Assembly (NCBI GenBank): GCA_964369525.1 | Contig: CAYJEW010000002.1 | Span: 16,110-80,109 of the forward strand | Length of the DNA: 64,000 nucleotides | Direction: 5' to 3' | From: JAAYCI01 sp964369525 | Lineage (GTDB): Bacteria; Bacillota; Clostridia; Oscillospirales; Ruminococcaceae | Shown: positions 1 to 8,470 of the stretch, piece by piece | How the letters are laid out: the number at the start of each line of letters is the position of its first letter | Position numbering within the stretch: the first letter of the stretch is position 1 | Position numbers and translations under genes: made by a program | Notes under the pieces: generated by a model | The model's input: only the letters and a program-made list of their open reading frames with translations | Databases searched by the model: none | Told to the model about the DNA's origin: nothing

Positions 1-532
1 TTCTAAATCAATAGAGGAAAATATTGCGATAACCGATGACGACGATCGCCTTGACCACCCGCGTATCCGTAGGGCGGCAGGCGTTGCGGCGGTGGACGAG
101 GCTATAAACGATTTTGCACAAGGCTACGAAACGGTGGTGGGCGAGCGAGGGGTTACGCTATCGGGTGGGCAGAAACAGCGAGTGGCCATTGCACGCACGC
201 TTATGCTTAAAGCGCCCGTGATGGTGTTTGACGACAGCATGAGCGCTGTAGACCTTGAAACCGACGCAAAAATACGCGCGGCACTGCGCACAGACACCCA
301 GAGCGCTACTGTTATTTTAATTAGCCATCGCATAAATACGCTGATGGCAGCAGACACCATTATGGTGCTGGAGGACGGCAGGCTGGCAGACATAGGCACA
401 CATGCCGAGCTGATAGCACGGGAGGGTTTGTATAAGCGTATTTATGATATGCAAAGCGAAGCGGCCGAGGCAGGCACTGGCATGCCGCAGCAGCCAGCGG
501 CTGACCAGCCCGAAGGGGGTGTGGCGAGATGA
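1..532 (+). CDS. ABC exporter half-transporter, C-terminal nucleotide-binding part (5' end outside window)
   Basis: The reading frame is open from base 2, so only the last ~176 residues are visible. They are the end of an ABC exporter ATPase domain: a canonical LSGGQ signature, a Walker B stretch VMVFDDS, a D-loop SAVD and an H-loop ISHR. The residue after the Walker B aspartate is Asp, not the catalytic Glu, which is the mark of the degenerate-site subunit in heterodimeric exporters such as BmrCD, LmrCD and TM287/288. Its stop overlaps the start of the next ABC gene (ATGA), so the two are translationally coupled and surely form one transporter in the cytoplasmic membrane. The substrate (drug, lipid or peptide) cannot be told from sequence. 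The missing upstream part should hold six membrane helices and Walker A. Confidence 0.93.
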   Translation, partial: SKSIEENIAITDDDDRLDHPRIRRAAGVAAVDEAINDFAQGYETVVGERGVTLSGGQKQRVAIARTLMLKAPVMVFDDSMSAVDLETDAKIRAALRTDTQSATVILISHRINTLMAADTIMVLEDGRLADIGTHAELIAREGLYKRIYDMQSEAAEAGTGMPQQPAADQPEGGVAR

Positions 533-2337
533 CCGAGAAAACATTTAAAAACAAAAACTTTTCGCTGAAAATGTGGAAAAAAATGACCCCCTACATTCTT
601 CCGCATAAAAAAAATCTAATTGCGGTTATACTGCTTATGATACTACTGGCGGCTATAGACGCCGTGATACCGCTATTTTTGCGGGCGGCCGTGGATAGGT
701 TTATAATACCGCAAACCACAGAGGGGCTGCTGCCATATGGGCTTTTGTATGGAGGGGTTATTGTGTTGCAGGGGTTTGCCGTTGCAGTAATGGGGCGGCA
801 GGCAATGTATGTGGAGATGAACCTGGGTAAAGACTTAAAGCGGGCGGCGTTTTCGCACCTGCAAACGCTGGGCCTTAGCTACTACAACCAAAACGCAGTG
901 GGCTGGATTTTGGCCCGCGTGATGAGCGATACAAACCACATATCGGGTGCGGTGGCGTGGATTTTTACCGATCTATTCTGGAGCGGCTTTTATGTAATAA
1001 TTGTAATGGGCGTTATGCTGGCGCTAGACTGGCGCCTGGCGCTGGTGGTGTTGGCGATAGTGCCTGTGGTGGCGCTGTTCACGTTTGTGTTTCAGGGTAG
1101 GTTTTTGAACGCAAACAGGCGTATGCGCCATGCGGTTAGCCGCATTACAGCAGCGTATAACGAGGGAATTACCGGAGCAAAAACCAGCAAAACGCTTGTA
1201 ATAGAAGAGCGCAACAATCAAGACTTCTCACAGCTTACAGGCAAGCTGTATAAGGCGGCCAGGCGGTCGTCGCGGCTGTCGGCAAGTTTTATCTCGGTTA
1301 TTGCATTTTTCTCATCCTTTGCGGTGGCTATGGTGCTGGCGCAGGGGGGGATATTGTCGATGGAAAATGCGCTGGCGTTTGGTACGTTTTCGGCATTTAT
1401 CAGCTACGCCACAGGCATTATTGAGCCGGTGCAACAGATAGCACGCCTGATGACAGAGTTTATTGCAACCCAGGCAAACATTGAAAGGGTAGACAACCTT
1501 TTGAACGAGCCGCCGGGCATTGTGGACGAGCCTGACGTTGTGGAAAAATACGGCGACACATTTAACCCAAAAACCGAAAACTGGGAGAAGATACACGGCG
1601 ATATAGAGTTTAAGAATGTGTGGTTTAAATACCCAGACGGCGAGCAGTGGATACTGGAAGATTTTAGCCTGAAGATTCCTGCGGGGGCAAATGTGGCGCT
1701 GGTAGGCGAAACCGGCGCAGGCAAGAGCACGCTTGTGAATCTGGTGAGCAGGTTTTACGAGCCAACCGAGGGGCAGGTGCTTATAGACGGGGTGGGCGCG
1801 CGCCGCCGCAGTCAGCTATGGCTGCACAGCCAGCTTGGATATGTACTGCAAAATCCGCACCTGTTTTCCGGCACTGTTATGGAGAATATACGCTATGGGC
1901 GGCTGGACGCCACCGATGAAGAGGTGTACGAGGCGGCAAGGCTTGTTAGTGCCGATTTGGTTGTGGCAAAGCTTGAGAATGGATATGAAACAGAGGTGGG
2001 CGAGGGCGGAGACAGGCTTTCCACCGGGGAAAAACAGCTTATAAGCTTTGCGCGCGCAGTGCTTGCAAACCCGCCGATATTTGTGCTGGACGAGGCTACC
2101 AGCAGCATAGATACCGAAACAGAACAGCTTATTCAAAATGCAATATCGCATATACTGGAGGGACGCACCAGCTTTTTGGTGGCACATCGTCTTTCTACCA
2201 TTCGGCATGCAGACATTATACTGGTGGTGCGTGACGGGCGCATTATAGAACGTGGTAGCCACAGCGAGCTTATGGCGCAAAAAGGATACTATTATGAGCT
2301 GTATAGGGCAATGCGCATAGAGGAAAGCGCGGGGTAG
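529..2337 (+). CDS. ABC exporter half-transporter, permease-ATPase fusion (partner of the upstream gene)
   Basis: This is a full-length 602-residue type IV ABC exporter subunit. Membrane helices occupy roughly residues 28-310, followed by an ATPase domain with Walker A GETGAGKST (393-401), Q-loop LQNPHLF (~440), signature LSTGE (497-501), Walker B IFVLDE (517-522) and H-loop His553. Walker B has the catalytic Glu522, but the signature LSTGE deviates from LSGGQ. The upstream subunit has the reverse pattern (good signature, Asp in Walker B). The pair therefore builds one consensus and one degenerate ATP site, as known for heterodimeric multidrug exporters. The ATG overlaps the previous stop by four bases. 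No terminator is obvious after the stop, but a promoter for the next gene lies about 90 bases on. Substrate unknown. Confidence 0.95.
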   Translation: MTEKTFKNKNFSLKMWKKMTPYILPHKKNLIAVILLMILLAAIDAVIPLFLRAAVDRFIIPQTTEGLLPYGLLYGGVIVLQGFAVAVMGRQAMYVEMNLGKDLKRAAFSHLQTLGLSYYNQNAVGWILARVMSDTNHISGAVAWIFTDLFWSGFYVIIVMGVMLALDWRLALVVLAIVPVVALFTFVFQGRFLNANRRMRHAVSRITAAYNEGITGAKTSKTLVIEERNNQDFSQLTGKLYKAARRSSRLSASFISVIAFFSSFAVAMVLAQGGILSMENALAFGTFSAFISYATGIIEPVQQIARLMTEFIATQANIERVDNLLNEPPGIVDEPDVVEKYGDTFNPKTENWEKIHGDIEFKNVWFKYPDGEQWILEDFSLKIPAGANVALVGETGAGKSTLVNLVSRFYEPTEGQVLIDGVGARRRSQLWLHSQLGYVLQNPHLFSGTVMENIRYGRLDATDEEVYEAARLVSADLVVAKLENGYETEVGEGGDRLSTGEKQLISFARAVLANPPIFVLDEATSSIDTETEQLIQNAISHILEGRTSFLVAHRLSTIRHADIILVVRDGRIIERGSHSELMAQKGYYYELYRAMRIEESAG

Positions 2338-2428
2338 ACCATGGGCTGAAATTGTGAATATACTTTTAATAATTTACAAGTAAAGTTCGCTTTATCGCAC
2401 ATGTGATGCAAAATATGCGCTAAATCGG

Positions 2429-2457
2429 TTTACAAAATCAATAATTTAGGGTAAAAT
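2429..2457 (+). promoter_or_regulatory. sigma-A promoter of the DUF3048 genes
   Basis: -35 TTTACA (2429-2434) and -10 TAAAAT (2452-2457) are separated by 17 bases; each box is one base from consensus. Transcription would begin near 2464, giving an ~80-base leader that contains the stem-loop at 2480-2511. Confidence 0.6.
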
Positions 2458-2479
2458 GTGCAATTGAGGTTTGAAAAAA

Positions 2480-2511
2480 TATCCATGCATGGTAGAGCCT
2501 TGGCATGGATA
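2480..2511 (+). promoter_or_regulatory. stem-loop in the 5' leader of the first DUF3048 gene
   Basis: A perfect 9-bp inverted repeat, TATCCATGC (2480-2488) and GCATGGATA (2503-2511), with a 14-base loop. It lies between the predicted start of transcription and the ATG at 2541 and is not followed by a T-run, so it is not a terminator. It may be an operator or an mRNA-stability hairpin; no family recognised. Confidence 0.4.
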
Positions 2512-2540
2512 AATGCAACAATATAAGGGGTTACTACAAC

Positions 2541-3716
2541 ATGAAAAAAATGATAAGCCTTTTGCTGGTTACTATTATTGTATTTAGTTTTGCGGCCTGC
2601 AGTCAGCCGGCAGAGTCTGCGGGAACAAGCGCGTCTATGCCTGCACAAAGCGGCAGCGGCTCGGAGGCAATTCCCGAGCCTGAGGTGCTGAACCAAGCTT
2701 TCCTAACAGGTCTTTCTAAAGGGGCAGACTATCCCGAGGGCCAGCGTATTGCAGCCGTAATGGTGAATAATATTGCCCAAAGCCGCCCAACACGCGGCCT
2801 TTCGGAAGCGCAGATACTGGTGGAGATTAAGGTAGAGGGCGGTATAACCCGCTTTATGGCTATATATGAAGACTACACAGAGATACCTATGGTAGGCTCT
2901 ATGCGTTCGGCGCGCGACCAGTTCTTCCAGCTATTACTACCATTCTGGGGCTTTTACATGCACGAAGGCCCTGCCGGCGAAAGCCCTGTGAACTGGCTAA
3001 TTCGTGACTATGACTACGAAGAGTTTGACATCCAGCCGGACGACGGCGACCTACGCTTCCAAGACCCTGCACGCGCAGGCTGGTCTTCGGAGTTCACATG
3101 GTATACCGATGCAGAGCACATTATGGATACCATTGCAACAAAAGGCTCGGACGACTACCGCTCCTACGGTAGCCCGATATTCAACTTTGTGCCCTATACC
3201 GAGCCTGCACGTGTGCCTGAAGATGGCGAAGCGGCTGAGGTTGCTGTAATTCACTCGGCAAGCTACATTAGCCATTTTTCGTACAACGAGAGCACAAGCA
3301 AGTACGACATGAGCCAGTTTAACTCCTACTACGGCGGCGTGGACGCAACAATTGACGAGAACAACGGCGACCAGCTGGCGTTTGACAATGTGATAGTGCT
3401 TTTTGCCCCAATGACACTTTGGCCCGACTCGCAGCTGGTAAAGGTGGACTACTCGGTAGGTGGCGCAGGCTACTATATATCGCAAGGCCAATATGAGCTG
3501 ATTTTCTGGCGTAAAGGTGCTGAGAACCATCCGCTAATACTGGAAAGAGCCGACCGCAGTGGCGAGCAGGTGCTGGTAAACCCCGGCACAACCTATCTTG
3601 CAATTGTGGACGATGAAGAGCTTGGTAGCTTTGATGCACATCTACAGGCAGGTACAGCAGGCGAAGCCGCAGAGGGTGGCGAGGTAAACCAAGACGAGGT
3701 AGAAACCGAAGAGTAA
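2541..3716 (+). CDS. DUF3048 (YerB-like) lipoprotein, first copy
   Basis: This is a 391-residue exported lipoprotein. The start ATG at 2541 gives a classic lipoprotein signal: MKKM, a hydrophobic stretch, then the lipobox FAAC with the lipidated Cys at residue 20. An in-frame ATG 36 bases upstream would spoil the signal, so it was not chosen. A Ser/Ala/Gly linker follows, then DUF3048 hallmarks: AAVMVNNIAQSRPTRGLSEA, EGGITRFMAIYED and VGSMRSARDQF. YerB-type proteins are common in Bacillota and have no firmly assigned enzymatic role; the fold has been suggested to act in the cell envelope. A second, more divergent DUF3048 gene follows 114 bases downstream, suggesting duplication. The family assignment is firm and the function unknown. 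Confidence 0.9.
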   Translation: MKKMISLLLVTIIVFSFAACSQPAESAGTSASMPAQSGSGSEAIPEPEVLNQAFLTGLSKGADYPEGQRIAAVMVNNIAQSRPTRGLSEAQILVEIKVEGGITRFMAIYEDYTEIPMVGSMRSARDQFFQLLLPFWGFYMHEGPAGESPVNWLIRDYDYEEFDIQPDDGDLRFQDPARAGWSSEFTWYTDAEHIMDTIATKGSDDYRSYGSPIFNFVPYTEPARVPEDGEAAEVAVIHSASYISHFSYNESTSKYDMSQFNSYYGGVDATIDENNGDQLAFDNVIVLFAPMTLWPDSQLVKVDYSVGGAGYYISQGQYELIFWRKGAENHPLILERADRSGEQVLVNPGTTYLAIVDDEELGSFDAHLQAGTAGEAAEGGEVNQDEVETEE

Positions 3717-3830
3717 AAACGGCGCTACGGGTATTTAATTAAAGTTATATGCCTGTGGGCAGGATAAATTAAACTGGGCGGCAGCGTTGTTTTACGGCGG
3801 TGCCGCCTAGCTAAATTTTGGAGAGTGCAG

Positions 3831-4946
3831 ATGCAGAAAAAATATGGGTTTTTAGCGCTTGTACTGGCGGCGGTATTGCTGCTGGCGGCGTGCTCGTTTG
3901 ATAGCGAAAGTAGCACAGTGCAGTCGTCGATGGCGCAGAGTGGCACGGCGGGCTCGGCCGCTGCAAGCAGTACCCCACAGCAAGAGGCGGGCGTAAGCGT
4001 GCTAACAGGCCTTCCGCTACCCGAGAGTATGCAGTATGCCGCAAGGCCTGTGGCAATAATGATAGACAACAACGTTAGGGCCACGCCACAGCGTGGGGTG
4101 GCGTATGCTGATGTTGTGGTGGAGATGGCTGTGGCCGACGGCACCACCCTTATGATGGCAATGTTTACAGACCTTACATCTTTTCCGCATATTGGGCCTG
4201 TGAGCGAGATAGAAGACCAGTTTTTGCAGATAGCATTGCCACTGTATGCCATACCGGTGTTTATAAACGGCTCTAACTACGCCTACAACCTTTTGGGTGC
4301 GGCAGGCGGCTATAAGGTTATAGACGGAATGCAGCTGGGCACAACCTCTTTTTGGTTTGACGAGGCACGCACCCAGCCTATGCCAGACGGTTATCTGCAT
4401 GAATATTGCTGGTTTACCGATGCGGCGCTTATGTGGAACGGTATGGTAGCTTTGGATGTGCACCAGTCGGGCTACCCTATTGTGCCGATGTTTAACTTTG
4501 CGCAAACATCGCACCCGCAAAGCAGTGATGCGCACAAGATTAGTGTTGTATACAGCGAGCTTACAGCCGCAAACCTAACCTACAGAGCAGATGACGAAAC
4601 CTACCTTTTGGTGAACAGCAACCGCACAGCCGATGAAGACGGCAGCGAAAAGCGCTACACAAATGTGTTACTGCTGGCGGCAAACATTGCGCCAAAGGCA
4701 GACAATGCAGATTATCTTGAGTATGATTTTTCGGGCGGCACAGGCTATTACTTTACAGGCGGCGGTGTAACCGAGGTGCGCTGGGAGAAGGGCAGTGTGG
4801 AAAACCCGCTTAGGATATACGATATAGAAAGCGGCGAGGAGCTACAGCTGAATACAGGCAAAAGCTATGTGGGTATCTATTCGGCGCAGCGTGAAGGCGC
4901 TGTGAGCTGGCAGAGCGCGCAGCAGCTGGCAGAGGCTGCGGCATAG
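3831..4946 (+). CDS. DUF3048 (YerB-like) lipoprotein, second, divergent copy
   Basis: This is a 371-residue lipoprotein with signal peptide and lipobox LAAC (Cys near residue 20). ATG 3831 was preferred over a GTG two codons earlier because GGAGAG lies five bases upstream. The DUF3048 framework is present (RPVAIMIDNNVRATPQRGVA, VVVEMAVADGTTLMMAMF), but the arginine-rich VGSMRSARDQF motif of the first copy is here PVSEIEDQF, so both arginines are lost. The C-terminal half aligns loosely (GGTGYYFTGG against VGGAGYYISQG). It is probably a paralogue that has diverged in function or acts as a partner of the first copy. It is co-directional with that copy, has no clear promoter of its own, and ends in a strong terminator. 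Confidence 0.85.
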   Translation: MQKKYGFLALVLAAVLLLAACSFDSESSTVQSSMAQSGTAGSAAASSTPQQEAGVSVLTGLPLPESMQYAARPVAIMIDNNVRATPQRGVAYADVVVEMAVADGTTLMMAMFTDLTSFPHIGPVSEIEDQFLQIALPLYAIPVFINGSNYAYNLLGAAGGYKVIDGMQLGTTSFWFDEARTQPMPDGYLHEYCWFTDAALMWNGMVALDVHQSGYPIVPMFNFAQTSHPQSSDAHKISVVYSELTAANLTYRADDETYLLVNSNRTADEDGSEKRYTNVLLLAANIAPKADNADYLEYDFSGGTGYYFTGGGVTEVRWEKGSVENPLRIYDIESGEELQLNTGKSYVGIYSAQREGAVSWQSAQQLAEAAA

Positions 4947-4966
4947 AAATATAAACTATAAAATAA

Positions 4967-5010
4967 CCCCCTTTTGGTGCTAACCGCTAACGCCAAAGGG
5001 GTTTTATTTT
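4967..5010 (+). terminator. intrinsic terminator after the DUF3048 pair
   Basis: CCCCTTTTGG (from 4968) can pair with GCCAAAGGGG (4992-5001) with one bulge, followed by TTTTATTTT. It closes the plus-strand DUF3048 unit where it converges on the next, minus-strand gene. Confidence 0.7.
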
Positions 5011-5023
5011 GCTAACCATAAAA

Positions 5024-5050
5024 AACACCGCTGCTAACTGCAGCGGTGTT
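5024..5050 (-). terminator. intrinsic terminator of the pseudo-P-type ATPase gene
   Basis: A perfect 11-bp stem, AACACCGCTGC with GCAGCGGTGTT, has a five-base loop. Read on the minus strand it is followed by a T-run (complement of the A-run 5020-5025). It lies 15 bases past the stop at 5065. Confidence 0.75.
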
Positions 5051-5064
5051 TTAACGTTGAGTGG

Positions 5065-8000
5065 TTAATATTTGTGGGCCAGCGGCAACACGCTTATTAA
5101 AGCTGTCCAGCCAAGCTGGTAGAGCAGCGCCACCATGATTGACAGCCCCGAAAGCCCGCCGCTGAACGCCAGCAGCAGCGCAAGCCCACAGCCTAAAACA
5201 GCCGAGGCAATTTGAACAATGTTGCTCATGCGTTCGCTGTTTGCGCCGCTGGCGGCGGCGCGCATGCCGCCAATAAAACTGGCAAATGTGCCCATGTGGG
5301 TCATTACGCCGTCGCTTTCGGGCAGGTACTCGGTGAGCGGCTGCATAATGTCTAGCTCGCGCGGGCCAAGCACCTTTACAACGCCTTGGGGTAGGTCGTA
5401 TGCCTGCTCTATAAGCTCGGAGGTTATGTTCATGTCGTCGCTGTTAACAATCAGCGAAACGCCGCTTTTTACAAGACTTTCAAGTGTTTGTGCTACGTTG
5501 GCATCGCTGTTGTAGCCTACAATAAACAGGGCAAAAAGTTTGCCGCTAACCGCAAGGTAAACGGGGTAGTGCTGTTTTGGCACAAGCTTCATCTCAAGTT
5601 CTATCGGCGGCGGCTCTATGTCGTGGCGGCGAAGCATGTCGCGGTTGCCTATAACCACGCGGTTGTTTTGCACCCATGCGGTGAAACCGCGGCCAGGCTC
5701 GGTGGTAAGGCTTTCTACCTTATAAAGCATATCGTTTTTGCCCTGCACCACGTCTATAAATATATCTCGCAATGTGTCGCACCCTGAGGTAAGCACGCTG
5801 GCCGCGTACAGAATGGCAAGGTCGATGCGCTCTTTTTCAAAGGTTTTGATGCCTTTTAGGTATACAGAAGAGGCGGGGAAGATGTCGCGCGAGTTAGCCA
5901 TTACAACATTTACATTGCCAAGGTCTTCTATGGCCGACCAGCCGGGTACAACAGCGCCAACACGCTCTGTGCCACGCTGCATTAGGTAGCTTGGAATGCC
6001 TGAAACCAGTGAGGATGTGAGCGGTGTGGCTAGGCACAGTGTGGCTGTGGCGGCCGACAGCGCAACCAAAAGGTCTTGCGAGAATATCCAGCCCACAGCG
6101 CCTGTACCCAGCGCTAGTATAAGTAGCGCCCAGCCAACCACTCGTGCGCGTCTGTCGGTGGCACGCTGGGAGAAGCTTTGGCGCAAAAAGCCTTTTACAA
6201 GTGCGGTGGGGCGGCTGAGAAGCAGCGTTGGGTATGGCTCGTTTAGGCCTTTTGTGATGTTGAACGCAAGCTCTGTGCTGTTATCTATTATGTAAGCGGC
6301 AGAGTGGTCCATGCCTGCGCTGGCCAGGCGGAAGTTGTTTAGAATAGACACAGCCCGCACCCGTTTGCCAAAAGCGTTGAAGGCAAGCGTTAGCGCTACC
6401 ACACTGCCAAATAGGGTAATAGGCTCGCGTATAGGCAGCACCGACAGCGTTTGCGCTAGTAGCATTACCGCCTGCAATAGGGCAAACAGCGAGGCTAAAG
6501 CTGGCGGAGAATCTACCGTGGGCTCGGCCACAAGGCCCACAAGGCCTGTGGCAACGGTGGTGAAGTTGATAATAATAGCCAGCAACACCAGCGCAAGGTA
6601 TACTGCGCAAAATGGTATTGGGTTTAGGGCAAATTGTAGTATAACAGGCAAGGTAATTATGTTTGCAAAGCCAAGGCTTAGCCACATAAGCACAGCCGAT
6701 ATAACAAGCGTTGCAACCGTGCGGCGTGTAAGGGTTGTGCGCAGAGAGGCGATGTCTTCTGCTATAGCTTCGGCGTCTTGGGGATGGTTGTAGTCTTCAA
6801 AATCGCCTGTGTCCAGCTCGAGATTTTCATGCTCTGCGCGCTCGGCCTGTTCGGCCTGCTCTGCCAGCTTGGCAAACTCGCCTGTGAGTATGGCAGAACG
6901 TGACTTTTTGCGCTTGCGTTTGCCACGGCCAATAGGCTTTGGCTCTTCGGGGGTTACTATCATGGCTTCCTGGAAGAAATCTCGGAAGCGGTCGTCCACC
7001 ATTTCGTCAACAAACAGTGTTTTGGCGGCTTCGCCCGCAGGGGCATCGCCCGACTCAAACTCCTGAGTATAAGCAGCTGTGGGTACACGGCATGCAGCGC
7101 CTTGTTCGTCTAAATCAAACGAGCGTGTGTCGTGCGAGGGCTCGTCATCCTGCGGCGCAAAAGGTGTGGCGGCAGGCTGTGCCGCATTGCCTTCTATGGC
7201 AGAGAATATAGCGTTTGCCTGCTGCGACATAACGGCAGGCGGCGGCTCGTCGCTGAAAGCGGCAGATATTTGTTGTTCGCTAACGGCGTCGAATGACATG
7301 GTGGAGGTATTAAGATTGTCTATGGCCTCAAACTGCATGGTAGTGCCGGGTTTTGGCCGTGGGGGAGCAGCCGCTGTACCCAAAAAGCTATTCGTGGGTT
7401 CTGCGGTAGCGGCAAAAGAAGAAACATTTATGTCGGTTAGTGTTTCTGCCTCGTTAAACAGGTTTGGTTGCGGCGCTGCCGAGGGCTCTTCATATTGTGG
7501 CTCTTGCTCTTCGGGCTGCGCAAAAAACCCAGTATTTTGCTGCTCGTAGTGATCCGCTGCGTACTCTTTGGTGTACTCCTCTGTATATTCTTCGGCGTAT
7601 TCCTCTACCTCGTAAGGAGCAGCTTGTTCCGCCTCGAACAGCGAGTAATCGTCCTCGTCTTCATCAATGTATATGCCTAGCTTCTTTTCTTCTTTTATAC
7701 GCCGTTTTTCGGCCTTAAGCTCGGCTGCTTGGCGCTTGCGTTCTTCCTTGTCGGCCTTTTTTTGCTCGCGGCGGCTTAGCGTAGGCTCGCTTTCGCCGGA
7801 AAACCAGCTTAGCAGCTCGGCCTCGCGGCTAAACTTTTCTTTGTCCACCTTGTCAAATGCAGCAGCCTTGCCAACCCTGGGGATAGAGGTGGTTTGGCCA
7901 ACCTCAATATCCCATATAGTGGCATCGGGTTTCGGCGATTTTTTGGGGGTGGGTGATGGCGTGGCTGCGGCGCGCTGCACAGGCTTGGCAGGCGGCTCAG

Positions 8001-8316
8001 CTTTGGCAGGTGGTGGTGGAGTGGGCGCTGCCGTAGGTGGGGGTGTGGCGCGCGCTTGTTCGGCCTGCGGTGTGGGTGCAGGCGGTTTGGCGGGCGCCAT
8101 GGCTTGCGCAGCTTGCTGCGGCTGTGGCGGTTTAGGGGTGGGGCGCGGCGGCATGGTGGGAACGCCGGGCTGATTTTTGCCTAGCCCCATCTCGGCAAGA
8201 ATGTCGTCTACCGATTGTGCAGAGCTGCCTGAAGCAGGCTTGCTTTTAAGCTCCTGTAAAATATTATCCACTGCGGCGCGATTTTGATTTTTGCTGTCCA
8301 ATTGTGTCATCTCCAT
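5065..8316 (-). CDS. large membrane protein: inactive P1-type ATPase-like core behind a long disordered N-terminus
   Basis: About 1083 residues. The first ~520 are low-complexity: two short repeats (VDNILQEL, VDDILAEM) near the N-terminus, a Pro/Ala-rich stretch, a Lys/Glu helix, and acidic Tyr-rich EEYTEEY repeats. From residue ~530 there are about eight membrane helices and soluble segments in P1-ATPase order. A LATP motif follows TM4, then RGTERVGAVVPG and IEDLGNVNVVMANS where P1B pumps have LGRVDTVVFDKTGT. A GxG-to-GN nucleotide-domain signature (GRGFTAW, VVIGN) is kept. The phosphorylated Asp is Ala, TGD is NSDD, GDGxND is missing, and CPC is absent, so it cannot pump by the known mechanism. 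Role unknown, perhaps a scaffold or sensor. The start is uncertain: ATG 8316, ATG 8310 or TTG 8340, none with a good ribosome site. A 9+9 inverted repeat lies just upstream. Confidence 0.8.
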   Translation of the reverse strand: MEMTQLDSKNQNRAAVDNILQELKSKPASGSSAQSVDDILAEMGLGKNQPGVPTMPPRPTPKPPQPQQAAQAMAPAKPPAPTPQAEQARATPPPTAAPTPPPPAKAEPPAKPVQRAAATPSPTPKKSPKPDATIWDIEVGQTTSIPRVGKAAAFDKVDKEKFSREAELLSWFSGESEPTLSRREQKKADKEERKRQAAELKAEKRRIKEEKKLGIYIDEDEDDYSLFEAEQAAPYEVEEYAEEYTEEYTKEYAADHYEQQNTGFFAQPEEQEPQYEEPSAAPQPNLFNEAETLTDINVSSFAATAEPTNSFLGTAAAPPRPKPGTTMQFEAIDNLNTSTMSFDAVSEQQISAAFSDEPPPAVMSQQANAIFSAIEGNAAQPAATPFAPQDDEPSHDTRSFDLDEQGAACRVPTAAYTQEFESGDAPAGEAAKTLFVDEMVDDRFRDFFQEAMIVTPEEPKPIGRGKRKRKKSRSAILTGEFAKLAEQAEQAERAEHENLELDTGDFEDYNHPQDAEAIAEDIASLRTTLTRRTVATLVISAVLMWLSLGFANIITLPVILQFALNPIPFCAVYLALVLLAIIINFTTVATGLVGLVAEPTVDSPPALASLFALLQAVMLLAQTLSVLPIREPITLFGSVVALTLAFNAFGKRVRAVSILNNFRLASAGMDHSAAYIIDNSTELAFNITKGLNEPYPTLLLSRPTALVKGFLRQSFSQRATDRRARVVGWALLILALGTGAVGWIFSQDLLVALSAATATLCLATPLTSSLVSGIPSYLMQRGTERVGAVVPGWSAIEDLGNVNVVMANSRDIFPASSVYLKGIKTFEKERIDLAILYAASVLTSGCDTLRDIFIDVVQGKNDMLYKVESLTTEPGRGFTAWVQNNRVVIGNRDMLRRHDIEPPPIELEMKLVPKQHYPVYLAVSGKLFALFIVGYNSDANVAQTLESLVKSGVSLIVNSDDMNITSELIEQAYDLPQGVVKVLGPRELDIMQPLTEYLPESDGVMTHMGTFASFIGGMRAAASGANSERMSNIVQIASAVLGCGLALLLAFSGGLSGLSIMVALLYQLGWTALISVLPLAHKY

Positions 8317-8320
8317 ACTT

Positions 8321-8343
8321 GGTTTGCACAAACGGTGCAAACC
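8321..8343 (-). promoter_or_regulatory. perfect 9+9 inverted repeat at the start of the pseudo-ATPase gene
   Basis: GGTTTGCAC (8321-8329), five-base spacer, GTGCAAACC (8335-8343). It lies 5-27 bases upstream of the ATG at 8316, where a repressor or an RNA hairpin would block translation or transcription. If the TTG at 8340 were the true start the repeat would fall inside the coding sequence. Confidence 0.5.
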
Positions 8344-8409
8344 GCGAATTTTGCTGTAGCTATCGGATAGGGGCTGCTTTTATGTGGTATAATAAACAAG
8401 GTAGGTTTT

Positions 8410-8425
8410 TACTCTTTAAAGAGTA
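8410..8425. repeat. 16-bp perfect palindrome between rlmB and the pseudo-ATPase gene
   Basis: TACTCTTTAAAGAGTA reads the same on both strands. It lies about 45 bases downstream of the rlmB stop. On the minus strand it is followed by A's, not T's, so it is not a typical terminator; it could be a protein-binding site. Confidence 0.4.
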
Positions 8426-8470
8426 TGCCACCACAAATACCGTATATTAGTGCGCTTTTTGGGGCGTGGT

